From Burkholderiales bacterium (GTDB taxonomy: Bacteria; Pseudomonadota; Gammaproteobacteria; Burkholderiales; SG8-39), in NCBI GenBank assembly GCA_025929745.1, contig JAICPQ010000067.1, forward strand, positions 1 to 10,955: a stretch of DNA of 10,955 nucleotides. The letters run 5' to 3'. Of the stretch, positions 8,519 through 10,955 are shown piece after piece. The notes under the pieces were generated by a model. That model saw only the letters and a list, made by a program, of their open reading frames with translations, did not search any database and was not told the origin of the DNA. The position numbers and the translations under genes were made by a program. Numbering within the stretch: the first letter of the stretch is position 1; the number at the start of each line of letters is the position of its first letter.

Positions 8519-9439
8519 ATGACGCGCGCGCTGTGCATCGCCTGGCTCCTGCTCGCTCCGGCGCCGTTGCGCGCGCAAGAGGTGACTGACGCCGATCTCC
8601 AGAAACGCGCGAACGCCGTTCTTACGCTAATGGGCTTCTCGCTAACGCCGGATGTCACCACCGGCGCGCTCTCGATCTCGGAGCAGAGTACGGGTGACCC
8701 CTATTTTCGACAGACCTCGATCAGCGGCGGAGGCAGGGTGAGCAAGACCGTGCCGCTCTATCTCGAAGGCACGCTCGCCTACGGCCGCTATGACCCGAGC
8801 TTCGCCGCCGGCAGCGGGCAAGCGCCTATTCCGGTGAACTGGGAGAGCCTGCTCGCGACCGGCGGAGTGGGCTGGGACTTCCCGGTGGCAAAGCAGCTTT
8901 GGCTGCGACCGATCTTCAATTTCTCCCTCGGACGCATCGAGAGCGAGGGCGCGACCGCGCCGGCCACTGCGGCGGCGCCAGGCAATCGCGACGCGGTCGA
9001 CTTTCTCGGCAACGGAAGGCTCAATGCCTTTGGCCTGGGCGGGTCGTTGATGCTGGACTACGAACGATACCGCCCGGAGAACGAAGTCGACTTCGAGGTC
9101 CGCTACACCTATATCAATCTGCAGAGCTTCGACAGCTCCCAGTCGGTGGAAGGCCATGCCAACGCACAGACCTTCTCGCTGTGGTCGCGCTATCGCGCGC
9201 CGACGGGATGGGTTCTCCTCGAGCGGCCGCTGCGCTATGTGCTGGAGTACGCCTACACGGGCTTCCTCGGCGATCTGAGAGGAGTCCTGGGCTTCGACCG
9301 TCTGCACTCTTTCGGCGCCGGCGTCGAGCTCGACTCGAGCCACTACGAGGTATTCGTGTCGCGCACTAGGCTGCTCGTGCGCTACAAGGTCGGCGACAAC
9401 GTCACCGGTTGGGCGTTCGGCCTCGCAGTGAGCTTCTGA
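8519..9439 (+). CDS. Outer-membrane beta-barrel protein (solitary autotransporter-like barrel)
   Basis: This 306-residue protein has a Sec signal peptide (hydrophobic residues about 4-17, likely cleavage near Ala19). A short segment rich in charged residues follows, then alternating amphipathic strands: VPLYLEGTLAYGRYD, LWLRPIFNFSLGRIE, VDFEVRYTYINLQ, LRYVLEYAYTGFLG, YEVFVSRTRLLVRYKVG and WAFGLAVSF. The chain ends in Phe, the usual C-terminal residue recognised by the BAM machinery. There is no passenger domain. The pattern fits the solitary outer-membrane autotransporter-like barrel family (Omp_AT), a tentative assignment from memory; its function is unknown. It begins with ATG 8519 and lacks a clear Shine-Dalgarno. 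It is the only plus-strand gene between alaS and the recA cluster, and it converges on that cluster at a terminator. Confidence 0.85.
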   Translation: MTRALCIAWLLLAPAPLRAQEVTDADLQKRANAVLTLMGFSLTPDVTTGALSISEQSTGDPYFRQTSISGGGRVSKTVPLYLEGTLAYGRYDPSFAAGSGQAPIPVNWESLLATGGVGWDFPVAKQLWLRPIFNFSLGRIESEGATAPATAAAPGNRDAVDFLGNGRLNAFGLGGSLMLDYERYRPENEVDFEVRYTYINLQSFDSSQSVEGHANAQTFSLWSRYRAPTGWVLLERPLRYVLEYAYTGFLGDLRGVLGFDRLHSFGAGVELDSSHYEVFVSRTRLLVRYKVGDNVTGWAFGLAVSF

Positions 9440-9471
9440 AAAAGCCCGGGACGCCGGCCGGACGTCCCGGG
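9440..9471 (-). terminator. Rho-independent terminator of the recA-recX cluster
   Basis: CCCGGGACG (9445-9453) and CGTCCCGGG (9463-9471) form a perfect nine-pair stem with a nine-base loop. On the minus strand the stem is followed by GCTTTTT, a proper T tract, so it terminates transcripts coming from recA and the downstream small genes. On the plus strand it follows the barrel gene stop by five bases but lacks a T run, so it would be a weaker stop for that gene. Confidence 0.85.
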
Positions 9472-9477
9472 AACCCG

Positions 9478-9816
9478 CTAAGCGTTGATGCGCCCGTATT
9501 TGAGAAGCCTCGCTCTGACGGCGCCCATGGTTCTTTCGTGCGCCGCGGCAAGCTCCTGCAGCGCGCGGCCGGCGTCGAATGCGGCGAGGAGCTTGCGATC
9601 CTCGTCTTCGCTCCACGGCTCGCCGGTCTTTGGCGGCATCTGCTGCTTGCGCCGATCGAACCGTTCGATGCGCTCGAGCGCGCCCGCCGCCTCGTACAGC
9701 GCCCTCACCACCTGCGGCCGCTGATACGTGCTCTCCGGCGGGAACACCTCGCCCGTCTCGGGATCGACGCCGTTCGCGAGCGAGCGCACGATCGCCAATG
9801 CTTGTGCATGTTCCAT
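9478..9816 (-). CDS. Hypothetical protein with Myb/SANT-like helix-turn-helix C-terminus
   Basis: This 112-residue protein is soluble and has two visible parts. Residues 10-50 carry LANGVDPETGEVFPPES and YQRPQVVRALYEAAGALE, a conserved-looking helical segment that I cannot assign. After a polar linker, residues 66-108 read EPWSEDEDRKLLAAFDAG, LQELAAAHERTMGAVRARL and LKYGRI, a Myb/SANT-like or GcrA-like three-helix unit that usually binds DNA or protein. A near-perfect Shine-Dalgarno, AAAGGAGGTGA (9831-9821), lies four bases before the ATG and suggests efficient translation. It is the last gene of the recA cluster: recX ends 62 bases upstream and the terminator follows directly. A role linked to DNA repair is possible from context only. 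Confidence 0.82.
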   Translation of the reverse strand: MEHAQALAIVRSLANGVDPETGEVFPPESTYQRPQVVRALYEAAGALERIERFDRRKQQMPPKTGEPWSEDEDRKLLAAFDAGRALQELAAAHERTMGAVRARLLKYGRINA

Positions 9817-9820
9817 CTCG

Positions 9821-9831
9821 TCACCTCCTTT
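9821..9831 (-). promoter_or_regulatory. Near-perfect Shine-Dalgarno
   Basis: AAAGGAGGTGA lies four bases upstream of the ATG at 9816 and matches the anti-Shine-Dalgarno end of 16S rRNA at every base. It is by far the strongest ribosome-binding site in the window and fixes the start of the 112-residue gene. Confidence 0.85.
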
Positions 9832-9878
9832 CCACGCGTTGCTGCGTGCGTGAAAAACGAGCGAGCGCTGCGGCGCGT

Positions 9879-10370
9879 TTACTCTTCGGAAAAATTCGTA
9901 CTGCTGGATAAAGCGCTGCGGATCGTGTCGTAGGAGAACCCGCGGCTTTGCAGGAAGCGCGCGCGGCGCGCGTGCTCTTCGCGCGAACTCACTGGTGCAT
10001 GGTATTTGCGCTTGAGAATGGCGCGCGCGCGCTCGAGTTCGTTGGCGCTGGATACTTTGGAAATCATTTCGTCCGACACGCCCTTGCTTTTCAAGTCCTG
10101 GCGGATGTGCCTGGCACCGTACTTGCGAGCAAGCGAGCGCGCGCGCGCCTCGGCAAAGCGCTCGTTGGAGAGCTGCTTCTTGCTCTCCAACTCGCGCAAC
10201 AGACCTTCAAGGATTTCGGGTGATTCGGCGTAGGGCGCGAGCTTGCGCGCCAGCTCGTCCCGCGAGTGTTCGCGCCGCGCGAGAAAGCGCAGCGCTATCG
10301 CCTTCAGGTCAGGCTGCTTTGCGCTTGCGGTCGGGAAAGTAGATCTCCCAGGAGCGCGCGTCGCCGACAA
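9879..10370 (-). CDS. recX: Regulatory protein RecX
   Basis: RecX binds the RecA filament and limits its extension and activity. The 163-residue length is close to E. coli RecX (166). Characteristic features are ALRFLARREHSRDELARKL (26-44), a middle LSNERFAEARARSLARKYGARHIRQDLKSKGVSDEMI (67-103) and the final HARRARFLQSRGFSYDTIRSAL (132-153): the usual three helical repeats. The start is uncertain. The frame contains no ATG or GTG before the first repeat, only TTG at 10370, which gives an N-terminus of normal RecX length but overlaps the upstream gene by 62 bases. A CTG at 10307, just past that gene's stop, is an alternative. It lies downstream of recA in the same cluster, which supports the assignment. 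Confidence 0.93.
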   Translation of the reverse strand: MSATRAPGRSTFPTASAKQPDLKAIALRFLARREHSRDELARKLAPYAESPEILEGLLRELESKKQLSNERFAEARARSLARKYGARHIRQDLKSKGVSDEMISKVSSANELERARAILKRKYHAPVSSREEHARRARFLQSRGFSYDTIRSALSSSTNFSEE

Positions 10371-10602
10371 GCAGCCCGATGCCCTGGCTCGGCGGCTTCG
10401 CGCACGGCTTGGCGTCGAAGAACTCGGCGAGCTTCACGGTCGCCGGCGAGAAGTACGCCGTTATGCAGTTCGTCTGGCGGTCGTAGCGAGAAAACACCGC
10501 CATGCGGGCCGGCCTTCCGGCGGCCATGAACATCGGCCGGAACATTTGCTGGATGCGGGCGGACGCGGCGTCGCCGAGCGCCTTCGAGCGCCATGTTTCC
10601 AT
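10309..10602 (-). CDS. Hypothetical protein between recA and recX
   Basis: This 97-residue soluble protein was not recognised. It begins with a charged helix (residues 1-25), then strand-like MAVFSRYD and NCITAYFSP (34-53), a helix AEFFDAKPC (59-67), and IGLLVGDARSWEIYFPD (75-91), ending in the basic tail RKRKAA. Cys46 and Cys67 are its only cysteines; no signal or membrane segment is present. The ATG at 10602 lies nine bases after the recA stop, with GAGG (overlapping that stop region) as a candidate ribosome-binding site. Its 3' end is overlapped by the presumed TTG start of recX, so the three genes are probably one transcript. The codon pattern looks like that of its neighbours. Modulation of RecA or RecX is a context-based guess. 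Confidence 0.78.
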   Translation of the reverse strand: METWRSKALGDAASARIQQMFRPMFMAAGRPARMAVFSRYDRQTNCITAYFSPATVKLAEFFDAKPCAKPPSQGIGLLVGDARSWEIYFPDRKRKAA

Positions 10603-10611
10603 CGAGCCGCC

Positions 10612-10955
10612 TCAGCTCTCGCCACCGCGCTTGCGCGCCGGCAGACGCTCGACCTTCTTGTCTTCGACCGCCGCCTCCGCCGGGGCAACGGGGGCGAGCT
10701 TCTGCACTCCGGCCTTCTCGCGGATCTTCTGCTCGATTTCGCGTGTGAGCGCCGCGTTCTCCTTCAGGAAGTCGCGCGCGTTGTCCTTGCCTTGGCCGAG
10801 GCGGTCGCTGTTGTAGATGTACCAGGCGCCGGATTTTTCGAGCACGCCGAGGTTGACGCCGATCTCCAGCATCTCGCCTTCGCGCGAAATGCCTTCGCCG
10901 TACATGATGTCGAACTCGGCCTGCTTGAACGGCGGCGCGACCTTGTTCTTCACGA
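10612..10955 (-). CDS. recA: Recombinase RecA, C-terminal part (5' end beyond window)
   Basis: About 114 C-terminal codons are present, continuing past the right edge; the GTG at 10953 is an internal valine, not a start. KNKVAPPFKQAEFDIMYGEGISREGEMLEIGV is the end of the ATPase core near L2 and the start of the C-terminal domain, followed by KSGAWYIYN, RLGQGKDNARDFLKEN and a helix IEQKIREK. RecA forms filaments on single-stranded DNA for recombination and SOS induction. The tail after residue about 85 of this fragment is Ala/Pro/Val-rich and ends KKVERLPARKRGGES, which is basic, whereas the E. coli tail is strongly acidic. It is the first visible gene of the recA, 97-residue protein, recX, 112-residue protein cluster. 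The promoter and any SOS box lie outside the window. Confidence 0.97.
   Translation of the reverse strand, partial: VKNKVAPPFKQAEFDIMYGEGISREGEMLEIGVNLGVLEKSGAWYIYNSDRLGQGKDNARDFLKENAALTREIEQKIREKAGVQKLAPVAPAEAAVEDKKVERLPARKRGGES

Noticed and set aside
9845..9878. Possible terminator after recX (GC-rich repeat followed by TTTTT on the minus strand)
   Set aside because: Only about four pairs (GCGC/GCGC) can be formed and several bases separate the stem from the T run, so it was not called.

Overview
The window is compact, GC-rich bacterial chromosome (roughly two-thirds G+C by eye). Its gene content (recA and recX near alaS, an AroG-type DAHP synthase, a DUF6152-like/DUF6644-like pair, a solitary outer-membrane barrel) suggests a Gram-negative proteobacterium, most likely a betaproteobacterium. 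That placement is an inference from protein flavour and gene order; no rRNA is present. No tRNA, CRISPR array, insertion sequence or prophage gene was seen, and no gene-free stretch exceeds 300 bases.

Left block (1-3936, all minus strand, read right to left): a PaaI-type hotdog thioesterase, a 21-codon Phe-rich leader peptide with a transcription attenuator, a class I DAHP synthase (aroG-like, entry step of aromatic amino acid synthesis), a stand-alone cyclic-nucleotide-binding domain protein, and a membrane TVP38/TMEM64 domain fused to a mercuric-reductase-like flavoprotein disulfide reductase that runs off the left edge. The leader and its three alternative RNA helices, between the thioesterase and aroG, are the most striking thing in the window. 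The leader starts at a GTG overlapping the thioesterase stop codon, has six Phe codons and one Tyr codon within eight codons, and is followed by mutually exclusive antiterminator and terminator hairpins just ahead of aroG. This is the logic of the enteric pheA attenuator, applied to DAHP synthase.

Middle block (4066-8478): a plus-strand AAA+ ATPase resembling the Lon ATPase module without its protease domain. It converges on a minus-strand chain of alaS (alanyl-tRNA synthetase), a secreted DUF6152-like protein and a four-helix DUF6644-like membrane protein. Both junctions in that chain are ATGA overlaps, so the three are probably translationally coupled. The secreted protein is predicted to begin with His-His after signal cleavage, which suggests a metal site.

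Right block (8519-10955): a plus-strand outer-membrane beta-barrel, then a rho-independent terminator serving the opposing minus-strand recA cluster. That cluster is recA (only its 3' end is in the window), an unrecognised 97-residue gene, recX, and a 112-residue gene with a Myb/SANT-like C-terminus and a near-perfect Shine-Dalgarno. The recA-recX-alaS neighbourhood known from enterics is kept, but the barrel gene and the extra small genes break it up.
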